NCBI GenBank assembly: GCA_965204685.1
Contig: OZ242004.1
Location: forward strand, 2,294,001 to 2,358,000
Direction: 5' to 3'
DNA length: 64,000 bases
Origin: Bin87 sp965204685
Lineage (GTDB): Bacteria > Chloroflexota > Dehalococcoidia > Lucifugimonadales > UBA3495
In this document: positions 25,227 through 33,547 of the stretch, piece after piece
Position numbering within the stretch: position 1 is the stretch's first letter
Layout: each line of letters begins with the position of its first letter
The notes under the pieces: model-generated
Told to the model about the DNA's origin: nothing
Databases searched by the model: none
What the model saw: only the letters and a program-made list of their open reading frames with translations
Program-made: the position numbers and the translations under genes

Positions 25227-27770
25227 TTAGCGCAGTGTCGGGTAACTGGCGGGGTCGCTGAAATCCCAAATTTTCGTGTCCCAGCCGGTATAGATGCGGC
25301 TGCTGGGCCCGGTGGCCGTCTTCATTTCCGCGGTGGTTTTGCCGGCCGACTCGGGACTGCCGCTGCTGCTGGCCACGCCGGCAGCCTCTTTGTCCCAATA
25401 GCTGTTGCTGACGGCGGTAGCCTTGCCGTGGTTCCGGGCCAACAGCCCGCCGACAAAGTTATGGTTACCGCCACTGGCGGTTACCTTGCCGCTGGCGTAG
25501 CTATTCACGATGGCACCGCGAACGATGAAGTCGCGGTTGTTTCCCGCCAGCCCTCCGACCCCGTTGCTATCACCCTTTACCCTTACGTTGCCGCTGGCGT
25601 AGCTATTCTTTATGGGGGCCGCGTTATCTCCCACCAGCCCGCCAACCTCGCTGTGATCGCACCATGCGATTACGCTGCCGCTAGCGTAGCTGCCCCTGAT
25701 GGCACCCTCGTTATCTCCCGCCAGTCCGCCGACCATGTGGCCATCACCTCTCGCCCTTACGTTGCCGCTGGCGCGGCTGTCTATTATGGCACTGTCGTTG
25801 GATCCTGCCAGTCCGCCGACATAACTGGAATAGCCGCTGGCGCTTACGTTGCCGCTGGAGCGGCTGTTTCTTATGGTCCGGTCGTTATCCCCCACCAATC
25901 CGCCGACGCTACTGGAATAGCCGCTGGCGCTTACGTTGCCGCTGGCCCGGCTGTTCCTTATGGTTCCGCCGTCATTGGCCACGTTAGTTCCCGCCAATCC
26001 GCCGACCTCGCTCCATTTGCCGCTGGCGCTCACGTTGGCGCTGGCACGGCTGCTTTTAATGGTGCCGGAACTCTGACCCGCCAGTCCGCCAACTCGGCTT
26101 GCTTTGCCCGAGGAAGTTACCGTGCCGCCTTTGACGTAACTCCCGATGACAACGCCCTGGTTGTTGCCGACCAGCCCGGCCGCATAAACCCAGGGACCGT
26201 CGGCGCTGTTATGGATATTGGGGGCGACCACTCCAATGTTCCGGATCACTCCATCCAAGCCCAGCCACGCAAACAACGCGGTGTATCTGTCGTCTCCGCT
26301 GGGGATGCTCAAGCCGGAAACGGTGTTGCCGTTGCCGTCAAAGGTTCCGGTGAAGCTGGAGGCGCCGCCGTCATCATTGGCGCCTATGGCGCTCCAGCTG
26401 CCGGTGAGGGTCAGGTTCTCGTCCAGCTCGTAGCCGATGCAGCCGGTGCTCTCCGGGCAGCCCATGCCGGCGACTGCATTGGGGAAAGCTTCCTGATATG
26501 AGCCTGCAAGTTTCTCGTCGTCAGGCGCTCCGTCACCGTCCAGATCCAGAGTAACGGCGGCCAATTGCTCCTGGGTGGTTATCGAGATTAATCCGTCGTT
26601 ATCGAGGTCGTAGTCAACGAGGGCGACCACCGGCTTCGCCGTCGCCCCGCTGGCAGTCTTGCTTGGGCCGTGGCCGTCAGTGTAGGAAGCCGTAGCTTGC
26701 AGGTAGTTGCCGACATCGCTGCTCGACGGCGTGTAGGAGGCTTGGGTCGCGCCGTCGATGGCTTCCCACGCGCCCCGGTCGGCGGAACGCTTCCATGCCC
26801 AAGCCAAGCCGGTCACGTCGTCGTCCGGGTCGGTCAGGGTGGCGGTTAGCGCACTGTCCGCCTGCGGCTGGTTCAAGTCGAAAGCAACCGTGCCCGCCTC
26901 GTCCACGTTATTGACGGCAATTATCACCTCGATGGAGTTGTCAACGCTACTGTCGGCCCCGCCGCTGGCGTTCTTGCCGTCATGCACGGTTACCGTCACC
27001 GTGTACTCGGCCTTGGTCTCGTAGTCCAGCGTTGCCCGGACGGTAATCTGCCCGGAGCTCTCGCCGACGGCGAAGGCGTCCGAGCCGCTGAGGGCGTAGG
27101 TTAAAGCGTCCCCGTCGGCGTCGATGGCGGTGACGGCGACGCCCACATTCCCGCCGACTGCCGCGTCCTCATCCACGCTGCGTTCAGTGCCGTCCTCGGT
27201 AAATCTCGGCTCATTGTTGGCTGGCAGCTTCTGCTCTTCCTCGCTCGGGTCCGCTTCCTGGAGGCCGTCCACTTTGTGGTCCGCCTGATCGGTCAGGGCC
27301 GGATGCTCCAAGTTGGCGGCGTTGTCGTCGTCATCGGCGATGCTTCCACGGTTCAATCCCAGTTGGTTCGCCCGGATACTGACGCCATCCTTGTCCAGGT
27401 CATTGCCCTTGACCGTGTATGCGAATACCAGGATCGTCCCATCTTTTTCCGTGCGGTTATACCGGGCCCATCTGGTCCGGTCTCCCATATCCAGGCGCAC
27501 CCGGGGATTCCCCTCAACGGTCACCGCCTCGCTGAAGGTCACGGTGACTACGATGGTTTCGCCCTTGCCGTAGGTGTCGCCGCTGGTCGGGTCGCTGGTG
27601 ATGACCGGACCGACGGTGATTTCGGGCCTTGTGGTGTCGGTTTCCTCCTGGGCTTGGGCCGGGTCAGCCGGCAGCAGTGCTCCTCCGACGGCGGAAGCCG
27701 CCACCAGGGCCAGAACCAACAGGACCGGTAGCAACCAGGCCCGAAGATATCGCGACGGCGCCGCCCGCAT
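25227..27770 (-). CDS. Large secreted protein with Ig/cadherin-like domains and GLUG repeats
   Basis: This 847-residue protein begins with a signal peptide (basic start, hydrophobic core WLLPVLLVLALVAASAVGG, cut near AQAQ). Residues about 50-175 form a domain shared with the giant protein at 38761. A cadherin-like domain follows (DEDAAVGGNVGVAVTAIDADG, later YTVTVTVHDG), then an Ig-like domain (about 300-390) and a calcium-type DYDLDNDGLISI segment. The C-terminal half is about nine GLUG-type repeats of about 25-30 residues, pattern VGGLAGxNxGxIxxSYASGxV. Such repeats occur in cell-surface adhesins and peptidase-linked proteins. No catalytic domain or anchor motif is visible. A run of nine G bases lies upstream at 27793-27801. 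Confidence 0.8.
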   Translation of the reverse strand: MRAAPSRYLRAWLLPVLLVLALVAASAVGGALLPADPAQAQEETDTTRPEITVGPVITSDPTSGDTYGKGETIVVTVTFSEAVTVEGNPRVRLDMGDRTRWARYNRTEKDGTILVFAYTVKGNDLDKDGVSIRANQLGLNRGSIADDDDNAANLEHPALTDQADHKVDGLQEADPSEEEQKLPANNEPRFTEDGTERSVDEDAAVGGNVGVAVTAIDADGDALTYALSGSDAFAVGESSGQITVRATLDYETKAEYTVTVTVHDGKNASGGADSSVDNSIEVIIAVNNVDEAGTVAFDLNQPQADSALTATLTDPDDDVTGLAWAWKRSADRGAWEAIDGATQASYTPSSSDVGNYLQATASYTDGHGPSKTASGATAKPVVALVDYDLDNDGLISITTQEQLAAVTLDLDGDGAPDDEKLAGSYQEAFPNAVAGMGCPESTGCIGYELDENLTLTGSWSAIGANDDGGASSFTGTFDGNGNTVSGLSIPSGDDRYTALFAWLGLDGVIRNIGVVAPNIHNSADGPWVYAAGLVGNNQGVVIGSYVKGGTVTSSGKASRVGGLAGQSSGTIKSSRASANVSASGKWSEVGGLAGTNVANDGGTIRNSRASGNVSASGYSSSVGGLVGDNDRTIRNSRSSGNVSASGYSSYVGGLAGSNDSAIIDSRASGNVRARGDGHMVGGLAGDNEGAIRGSYASGSVIAWCDHSEVGGLVGDNAAPIKNSYASGNVRVKGDSNGVGGLAGNNRDFIVRGAIVNSYASGKVTASGGNHNFVGGLLARNHGKATAVSNSYWDKEAAGVASSSGSPESAGKTTAEMKTATGPSSRIYTGWDTKIWDFSDPASYPTLR

Positions 27771-28084
27771 CAGCTTTGCCCCCCTGAAGGTCGGGGGGGG
27801 GCGCGGAATCGGGCAGGCTGAAAACCCCGGACTTCATGGCGGCGAAAGGCGCACTTATTCCCCGGAAGGGCTGACCCGAAGGAAACCTGTTGCTGAACAT
27901 TATCTTATCCTCTCTCAACTTTCCGGCGCGTCCGTCACGATATCGGACGTCGCTATTACGGTAGGCGAGTATCCGATTATGGTGTGGCCAAATGGGGATA
28001 CCCGAATGTCTCAGTCAACGGACCCGCCGTCGCCGAGCGCAGAGGATTATCGGCGTTGTTTTAATCACTGTCAAGCCTGTAGCA

Positions 28085-28125
28085 GTAACAATATCGTTAC
28101 ATCACGATGGTAACGATGTGGTAAC
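28085..28125. promoter_or_regulatory. Cluster of GTAAC half-sites
   Basis: Four copies of the GTAAC/GTTAC pentamer lie within about 41 bp: GTAAC near 28085, CGTTAC at 28095-28100, GTAACG at 28110-28115 and GGTAAC at 28120-28125. The middle two form an inverted pair. The cluster is about 320 bp upstream of the large secreted protein gene. It could be a regulator binding array; no function is known. Otherwise 27771-28144 shows no gene. Confidence 0.35.
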
Positions 28126-28144
28126 ATTTGCCAAATTGCGCAGG

Positions 28145-28204
28145 AAAAAGCCCCCATCACCGGGTGGAACCGGTGTTCCGCGGTTCCGTCCGGCGGTGGG
28201 GGCT
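28145..28204 (-). terminator. Strong hairpin with T-run on the minus strand
   Basis: Imperfect arms starting AGCCCCCA (28149) and ending TGGGGGCT (28204) pair over about 24 bp with a small loop. Read on the minus strand the stem is followed by five T bases (28149-28145). This is an intrinsic terminator that would insulate the secreted protein gene from transcription coming from the Uma2 gene. Confidence 0.6.
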
Positions 28205-28403
28205 GGAAGGCCCGGCCCCGGGATGGTCAGCGGCGGGGCGCGGGCCTCAAGCGGGCGAACGGGCTGTCGGCGTCCTACCCGACTTTCCGGTTTACGCCAA
28301 TGCAGATTGCGCTATGGCGCGGGTTCAGTCGGCTGCTGCCCGAACCCTGGCCGCAACCCAAGCCCGACCTGGAGATCACCCGTCATGCGCCCTGATAACA
28401 GCC

Positions 28404-28443
28404 GTTGCCCACCCCGGTCAGCCTTCTGACCGGGGTGGGCAAC
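28404..28443 (-). terminator. Perfect 18-bp stem hairpin after the Uma2 gene
   Basis: GTTGCCCACCCCGGTCAG (28404-28421) and its exact complement (28426-28443) are joined by a CCTT loop. It sits 16 bp beyond the Uma2 stop codon on that gene's strand. No T-run follows, so it may act as an RNA-stabilising hairpin or a terminator needing help. Confidence 0.5.
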
Positions 28444-28458
28444 TCATAACTGGCTTTC

Positions 28459-29175
28459 TCATTCTGCGGTGTCAGGATTGGCCGGATCCTGCTGGAGGAG
28501 CAGTTCTTCCAGCTGGCGGACACGGGCTTCGGCGGCGTCGGCGCGGGCCGTTTCCGATTGCAGGGTTGGGATGTGTTGCCCGGTGGCGGGATCATACCAC
28601 CCCAGGTAGCCATCCTCCGCCCGCAGGTTCAAGTTCAGCGCCGCGCTGTGCCCCTGCAACACCCCAGGCCGGATTTCAGTCAACTCTACGGAGCGGTACA
28701 GGCCGTCTTCCAGCCGGTAGCCCCGCAGCGTGAACCCGTAAAACTCCCCCACGCCGTCGAACAGCCAGTACTCGCCCACCCCCAGCGCCTGGTAGTAATC
28801 TTTCTTCGCCCCCGGGTCGTCTCCCGCGGTGCCTCGGGACGCCACCTCCAGGATGAAGTCCGGCGGCTTGCCCTGTTCCGTTACCACGTAGCCGTTGCTG
28901 GCCGCGTAGGCCGCCGGGTCCGCGTGGAAGGCCACCAGCAGGTCCGGGTAGCGGCTTTCTCCCGCCGCGTAAGACGGCCCCGGCACTACGTAATGCTCGG
29001 CGCTGACGATGGTGGTGTCGGGATGGCCCAGGCGCTGGATGATATTGGCGATTGCACCGTGCCGGTGCAGGCTGTCGACGCTGGTCATGTCGTCGGAATG
29101 GCGCTCCGGAATGTCGGGGAGCCGAAAGGGTTCGGTCGGGACGGCCGACAAGTCGACGGGGCTGGTGGTGGTCAT
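28459..29175 (-). CDS. Uma2-family (DUF820) putative PD-(D/E)XK nuclease
   Basis: This 238-residue protein has the Uma2/DUF820 fold of the restriction-endonuclease-like superfamily. Putative active-site elements are the aspartate in GESRYPDLLVAF, the acidic-hydrophobic strand PPDFILEVASRGT, and the lysine in GAKKDYYQALGVGEYWLFD. The C-terminal tail (SETARADAAEARVRQLEELLLQ) is a coiled coil. The family is common in Cyanobacteria and Chloroflexota, is present in many copies per genome, and has no settled function. ATG 29175 follows GAGGTTCAGT. A -10-like TATGAT is on the minus strand at 29242-29237. Two strong hairpins follow the gene. Confidence 0.82.
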   Translation of the reverse strand: MTTTSPVDLSAVPTEPFRLPDIPERHSDDMTSVDSLHRHGAIANIIQRLGHPDTTIVSAEHYVVPGPSYAAGESRYPDLLVAFHADPAAYAASNGYVVTEQGKPPDFILEVASRGTAGDDPGAKKDYYQALGVGEYWLFDGVGEFYGFTLRGYRLEDGLYRSVELTEIRPGVLQGHSAALNLNLRAEDGYLGWYDPATGQHIPTLQSETARADAAEARVRQLEELLLQQDPANPDTAE

Positions 29176-29297
29176 ACTGAACCTCGTCGGGGTGGACTGT
29201 CGTGGTCAGGCGGCGCCGCTGTACTGAACTAATCGTATCATAGCGAGGGTAGGCCCGCCTCCGGGGTATGCCGGAAACAAGAGATAGCGGCTTGGGT

Positions 29298-30659
29298 TCA
29301 GTCGGCTGCTGACGGCGCGAAGCCGGCACGCTCGGCGAGGGCGAGGTCCAGGGCGCGCTTTTCCGCCCGTTCGGTCTCCGGCGAGAAGCGCACCGCCAAC
29401 ACCAGGGAGGATGCCACCACAACGGCCACGCCCACGATGAGCAGCGCGTCGGAGTAGGTCAGGCTCTCGGCGCGGAACAGGAACCCGAAGGCTACGGCGC
29501 CAGCATTGCCGCCGGCGCCCACGATGCCGGCCACGGAACCCAGCGCCTTGCGGTTGATGAAGGGCACCACCGAGAAGGTCGCTCCCTCGGACATCTGCAC
29601 GAACAGGCTGAACAGGATCATCGCGCCCACGGCCAGGAACAGCGTTGCCATCTGGGAGAACAGGATCAGGGCCAACCCTTCGACCAGGAGCACCGCGCCG
29701 AGGAACATCACGCGGCCCCGGAGACCGAACCGGATGCCCATCTTGTCGCCGAAGAACCCACCCAGGGTGCGGGCGAAGATGTTCATCAGGCCGAACAGTC
29801 CCGCGATGATGCCGGCGGTGGCCAGGTTCAGCTCGAAGCGGTCGTAGTAGTACAGCGCGGCGATGTTGTTGATGGTCAGTTCCACACCGAAACAGGCGCC
29901 GTAGATGACGAACAGCGCCCAGACGCGCGGGTCCCGGGCGGCTTCAAGGAACGATCCCCGGCTTCCGGCCGAATCCGGCATCAGCCCACGGGCGCGCAGG
30001 TCGCGATAGTTGCCGTTGGGGCAGTCCTGCGTGAGGAAGTAGTAGGCCACGCCCACCAGCATCAGGGCCGCGCCGGGTATCACCATGGCGATGCGCCATC
30101 CCAGCACTTCCCCGACGCCGAACATCAGGACGCCGGCGAACACCAGCGGCATTGCCATCTGGGTGACCCCGCCGCCCAGGTTGCCCCAGCCGGCGGTGGT
30201 GGCGTTGGCGGTTCCCACCACGTTGGGAGCGAACATTACGGAAGTGTGGTACTGGGTGATGACGAAGGAGGCGCCGATCACGCCGATGGCCAGGCGGAAC
30301 AGCAGGAACGCCTCGTAGCTCTGGGCGAGCCCGATGCACATGACCGGAATTGAGCCGACGATCAGCAGGCCGCTGTAGGCGAGCCGGGGGCCGATGCGGT
30401 CGCACAGCCAGCCGAAGACCAGGCGGGCCACGATGGTGATGGCCACCGACGCGATGATGGTGTTGCCGATCTGGGCCTTGGACAGCAGCAGGTCCTCGCG
30501 CACCACCGCCATCATCGGCGCGATGCCGAACCATCCGAAGAAGCACAGGAAGAAGGCGAACCAGGTCAGGTGGAAGGTCCGCATCTGCGGGGCCGCGAGG
30601 CTGAACAGGCGTATCCGGGTGGCTTTTCCGCTGTCTGCGGCGGCATTCAGCAGGCTCAT
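29298..30659 (-). CDS. narK: NarK-type nitrate/nitrite MFS transporter
   Basis: This 453-residue protein with 12 predicted helices is of the nitrate-nitrite porter family. It shows FHLTWFAFFLCFFGWFGIAP in helix 1, an MFS loop WLCDRIGPRLAYS, and the nitrate signature with TAGWGNLGGGVTQ in helix 5. The arginine of FRLAIGVIGASFVITQYHTS is a likely nitrate ligand. It probably imports nitrate through the inner membrane for the reductases encoded just upstream in the same operon (narB-nirB-nirD-narK, minus strand; 32 bp after nirD). GGAGATGAG precedes the ATG. The C-terminal tail is long and charged. Confidence 0.9.
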   Translation of the reverse strand: MSLLNAAADSGKATRIRLFSLAAPQMRTFHLTWFAFFLCFFGWFGIAPMMAVVREDLLLSKAQIGNTIIASVAITIVARLVFGWLCDRIGPRLAYSGLLIVGSIPVMCIGLAQSYEAFLLFRLAIGVIGASFVITQYHTSVMFAPNVVGTANATTAGWGNLGGGVTQMAMPLVFAGVLMFGVGEVLGWRIAMVIPGAALMLVGVAYYFLTQDCPNGNYRDLRARGLMPDSAGSRGSFLEAARDPRVWALFVIYGACFGVELTINNIAALYYYDRFELNLATAGIIAGLFGLMNIFARTLGGFFGDKMGIRFGLRGRVMFLGAVLLVEGLALILFSQMATLFLAVGAMILFSLFVQMSEGATFSVVPFINRKALGSVAGIVGAGGNAGAVAFGFLFRAESLTYSDALLIVGVAVVVASSLVLAVRFSPETERAEKRALDLALAERAGFAPSAAD

Positions 30660-30691
30660 TTTCTCATCTCCGAGGGGCTGGAGCGGGTCGG

Positions 30692-31063
30692 CTACGACCC
30701 GGATACCGCGACCAGGATCTCGCCGGCTTCATTCAACGAGACCGGGTAGGTGCGCAACGCCGGGCAGTCGTTGCCCAGCGGTTCGCCGGTGGCAACGTTG
30801 AATCGGAAGTTGTGCAGCGGGCAGATCAACGCTTCACCGCCCAGCAATCCATCGGCCAGCGGGCCGGCGCGATGGGGGCATTCCGCCTGGGTGGCGTACA
30901 CCCCTCCCTGGCGGCTGCGAAACACCGCGATTGCCATGCCGCCGATCTCGAACCGGCGCCCCTCGCCAAGGGGCAGCTGCACGGCGCTGCCAAGATTATG
31001 GGTTGCTGAGGAGGACATATCGCTCACCGCAAATACTTCCGGCGTCTTCGTGATCAGAACCAT
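30692..31063 (-). CDS. nirD: Assimilatory nitrite reductase small subunit (Rieske type)
   Basis: This 123-residue Rieske [2Fe-2S] protein has cluster motifs CPHRAG and CPLHNF (CxH plus CxxH) at about residues 67-90, matching stand-alone NirD. It partners NirB in reducing nitrite to ammonium with NADH. ATG 31063 is 4 bp after the nirB stop and follows GAGGTAGCGTC; the frame stays open far upstream only as a shadow of nirB. A later ATG (31018) gives a chain closer to the shortest NirD proteins and cannot be excluded. Confidence 0.88.
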   Translation of the reverse strand: MVLITKTPEVFAVSDMSSSATHNLGSAVQLPLGEGRRFEIGGMAIAVFRSRQGGVYATQAECPHRAGPLADGLLGGEALICPLHNFRFNVATGEPLGNDCPALRTYPVSLNEAGEILVAVSGS

Positions 31064-31067
31064 GACG

Positions 31068-33545
31068 CTACCTCGCTGCGGTCGCCGGCTCGGCCAATTC
31101 AGCCGGGGTGGTGACGAACTGGTTGGGATGCACCGGGTTCTCGGCCTCCAGCCACGGGTCCTGGTACGCATCCACGGCGGCCTGCATGTCCCGGTCCAGC
31201 CGGTCGCAGATGCCCTCGCTGTCCTGCACCAAGATCTGACGCAGCCCCTCGATTCCCATGCGTTCCACGAAGTCGTAGGTGCGTTCCAGGTAGCGAGCAT
31301 TCTCCCGGTAGTACTGCATGAACCGGCCCATCATCAGAAGGGTCTCGTCGTGGGTGTCGGTGACGCACAGGACGTCGCCCTTGCGGACGCGGGAGCCGGC
31401 CGCGCCGCCGATGTACACCTCCCACCTGCCGCCCTCTATCGCCGTCGCGCCCACGTCCTTGGTGGTGGACTCGGCACAGTTGCGGGGGCATCCCGACACG
31501 GCCAGTTTCATCTTGTGTGGGCTCTCGATGCCCTGGAACCGCTGCTCGATCTGCACGCCCAGCGCGGTGCTGTCGCCCACGCCGAAGCGGCAGAACTCGG
31601 TTCCTACGCAGGTCTTGCAGGTGCGGAACGCCTTGGTGTAGGCGTGGCCGGACGGCATACCGATCTCCTGCCAGACCTCCGGCAGGTGTTCCTTGGGTAT
31701 GCCCAGCAGGTCGATGCGCTGGCCGCCGGTGATCTTCACCATCCGGGCCTCGTATTTTTCGGCGGCGTCGGCGATGCGGCGGAGCTGGTCGGGCGTAGTG
31801 ATGCCGCCGTAGATCCGGGGCACTACGGAAAATGTGCCGTCATTCTGGATGTTGGCGTGGACGCGGTCGTTGATGAAGCGGGCATCCCGCTCGTCCTCGT
31901 ACTCCGCGCCCCAGACGGTCCGCAGCAGCGACGCCAGGCCCTGCTTGCTGCCAGCGTCTTCCTTGCCGCCGGCCAGCGCCTCGAAGACGCGAGATACGCT
32001 CCGGAGTTCCATAGCCTTGATGGCGCCCACCAATTCCGGCTTGGTAAGGGGAATGCCCGGCACGTAGTAGTGCGCCGATGGGTCATCCGCTACCAGGCCG
32101 TCTGCCGCCAGTTCCAGCACCGCCTGAACCTGCATCTTGCAGGAGCCGCAGCCGGTTCCAGCCCGTGTCGCGTCGCATACCGCCTTCAGGCTGCGGCATC
32201 CGCCGTCCACCGCTGCGATGATCTTGCCCTTGGTGACGCCGTTGCAGTTGCAGATCTGGGCGTCGTGCGGCATATCCTCCACGTTGAGCGATGGACCAGC
32301 GTCGGCCGCCAGCGGGAACAGCAGTTCCGAGCGGTTCTCGGGCAGAGCCTCGCCCCGGTCGAAGGCCTGCAGGATGCGGGGCATGGTGAGGCCGTCGCCC
32401 AACAGGATGGCGCCGGTTACCTTGCCATCCCGGACAATGACCTTCTTGTACACGTTGCGATTGGGCTCGACATAAGTGACCACTTCGTCGTCATCGTCCA
32501 GCGGGTCCTTGTCGCCGGCAACTGCAAGCTCCACACCCATGACCTTGAGCTTGGTGGAGACGCGGGAACCGGAGTAGGCGGACTCGGCGTTGCGTCCGGT
32601 GAGCCTCTCGGCCAGCACCCGCGCTTGCTCCCACAGGGGTGCGACCAGTCCGTACACCTGGCTGCGGTGTTCGGCGCACTCACCGATGGCGTAGACGTCC
32701 TGATCGTTGCGGCAGGTGAGCCCGTCGTTGACCAGGATGCCGCGGCGTACGTGGAGCCCGGCCATCCGCGCCAGGTCGACGTTGGGCCTGATTCCGGCCG
32801 ACAGCACCACCAAGTCGCAGTCCAGCGAGTCGCCATCCTTGAATTGCAGGCCCGTCACGAGGTTGTCGCCCAGCACGGCGGTGGTCAGCTTCTCCAGGTG
32901 AAAGCGCACCCCCAGTTCTTCCAGGCTCTGCTGGAGGAGTCGCCCGGACAGGGAGTCCAACTGCGTCTCCATAAGCCAACCCATGAGGTGGACCACGTCA
33001 ACTTCCAGCCCGCGGTTCATCAGCCCGCGGGCCGCCTCCAAGCCTAGCAGGCCGCCGCCGATGACCGCCGCCCGACGCGCGCCCTCCGCGTGTTCGATGA
33101 TGGCGGCACAGTCGTCCAGGGTGCGGAACACGAAGGCGCCCTTTTTGAAATCGCCGTTGTCGTCATACAGGCCGTCCATGGGCGGGACGAAGGCGCTGCT
33201 GCCGGTGGCGATCACCAGCTTGTCGTAGGGAAGCAGCAACCCGCCGGAGCCGTAGGCCATCTTGCCCTTGCGGTCGATGCCGATGGCTCGCACTCCCGAG
33301 TGCAGGGTCACGCCGTTCTCGGCGTACCACTCCAGGGGGTTGATGAAGATGTCGTCAGCGTCGTGGGAGCCGGACAGCACGCCGGAGAGCAGGATGCGGT
33401 TGTAGTTGCCGCAGGTCTCCTCGCCGATGACCGCGATGTCGTAGGCGTCCTGGCCGCCCAGGTTCACCATTTCCTCGACGAATCGGGCGCCGGCCATGCC
33501 GTTACCTATTACCACCAGTTTCTGCTTTTCCGAGGCATTCATCAT
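31068..33545 (-). CDS. nirB: NAD(P)H-dependent nitrite reductase large subunit
   Basis: This 825-residue protein has all expected NirB modules. The FAD/NAD oxidoreductase region begins KLVVIGNGMAGARFVEEM and contains AAVIGGGLLGLEAARGL. A BFD-like [2Fe-2S] domain follows at about residues 420-480 (CNCNGVTKGKI, TGCGSCK). The sulfite/nitrite reductase half carries the siroheme/4Fe-4S ligands in TCVGTEFCRFG and SGCPRNCAES. It makes ammonium from nitrite in the cytoplasm. Two adjacent ATGs (33545 and 33542) are possible. It follows narB by 2 bp and precedes nirD by 4 bp, so the operon is tight. Confidence 0.94.
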   Translation of the reverse strand: MMNASEKQKLVVIGNGMAGARFVEEMVNLGGQDAYDIAVIGEETCGNYNRILLSGVLSGSHDADDIFINPLEWYAENGVTLHSGVRAIGIDRKGKMAYGSGGLLLPYDKLVIATGSSAFVPPMDGLYDDNGDFKKGAFVFRTLDDCAAIIEHAEGARRAAVIGGGLLGLEAARGLMNRGLEVDVVHLMGWLMETQLDSLSGRLLQQSLEELGVRFHLEKLTTAVLGDNLVTGLQFKDGDSLDCDLVVLSAGIRPNVDLARMAGLHVRRGILVNDGLTCRNDQDVYAIGECAEHRSQVYGLVAPLWEQARVLAERLTGRNAESAYSGSRVSTKLKVMGVELAVAGDKDPLDDDDEVVTYVEPNRNVYKKVIVRDGKVTGAILLGDGLTMPRILQAFDRGEALPENRSELLFPLAADAGPSLNVEDMPHDAQICNCNGVTKGKIIAAVDGGCRSLKAVCDATRAGTGCGSCKMQVQAVLELAADGLVADDPSAHYYVPGIPLTKPELVGAIKAMELRSVSRVFEALAGGKEDAGSKQGLASLLRTVWGAEYEDERDARFINDRVHANIQNDGTFSVVPRIYGGITTPDQLRRIADAAEKYEARMVKITGGQRIDLLGIPKEHLPEVWQEIGMPSGHAYTKAFRTCKTCVGTEFCRFGVGDSTALGVQIEQRFQGIESPHKMKLAVSGCPRNCAESTTKDVGATAIEGGRWEVYIGGAAGSRVRKGDVLCVTDTHDETLLMMGRFMQYYRENARYLERTYDFVERMGIEGLRQILVQDSEGICDRLDRDMQAAVDAYQDPWLEAENPVHPNQFVTTPAELAEPATAAR

Positions 33546-33547
33546 GG

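Noticed and set aside
25428..26501. 357-codon plus-strand frame with repeated VAAGAAV-like peptides
   Set aside because: The repeats are the antisense of the GLUG repeats; no independent evidence of a gene.
30750..33047. 765-codon open frame opposite nirD and nirB
   Set aside because: It covers two firmly identified genes antisense, has shadow-like composition, and its codon third positions follow the opposing genes.
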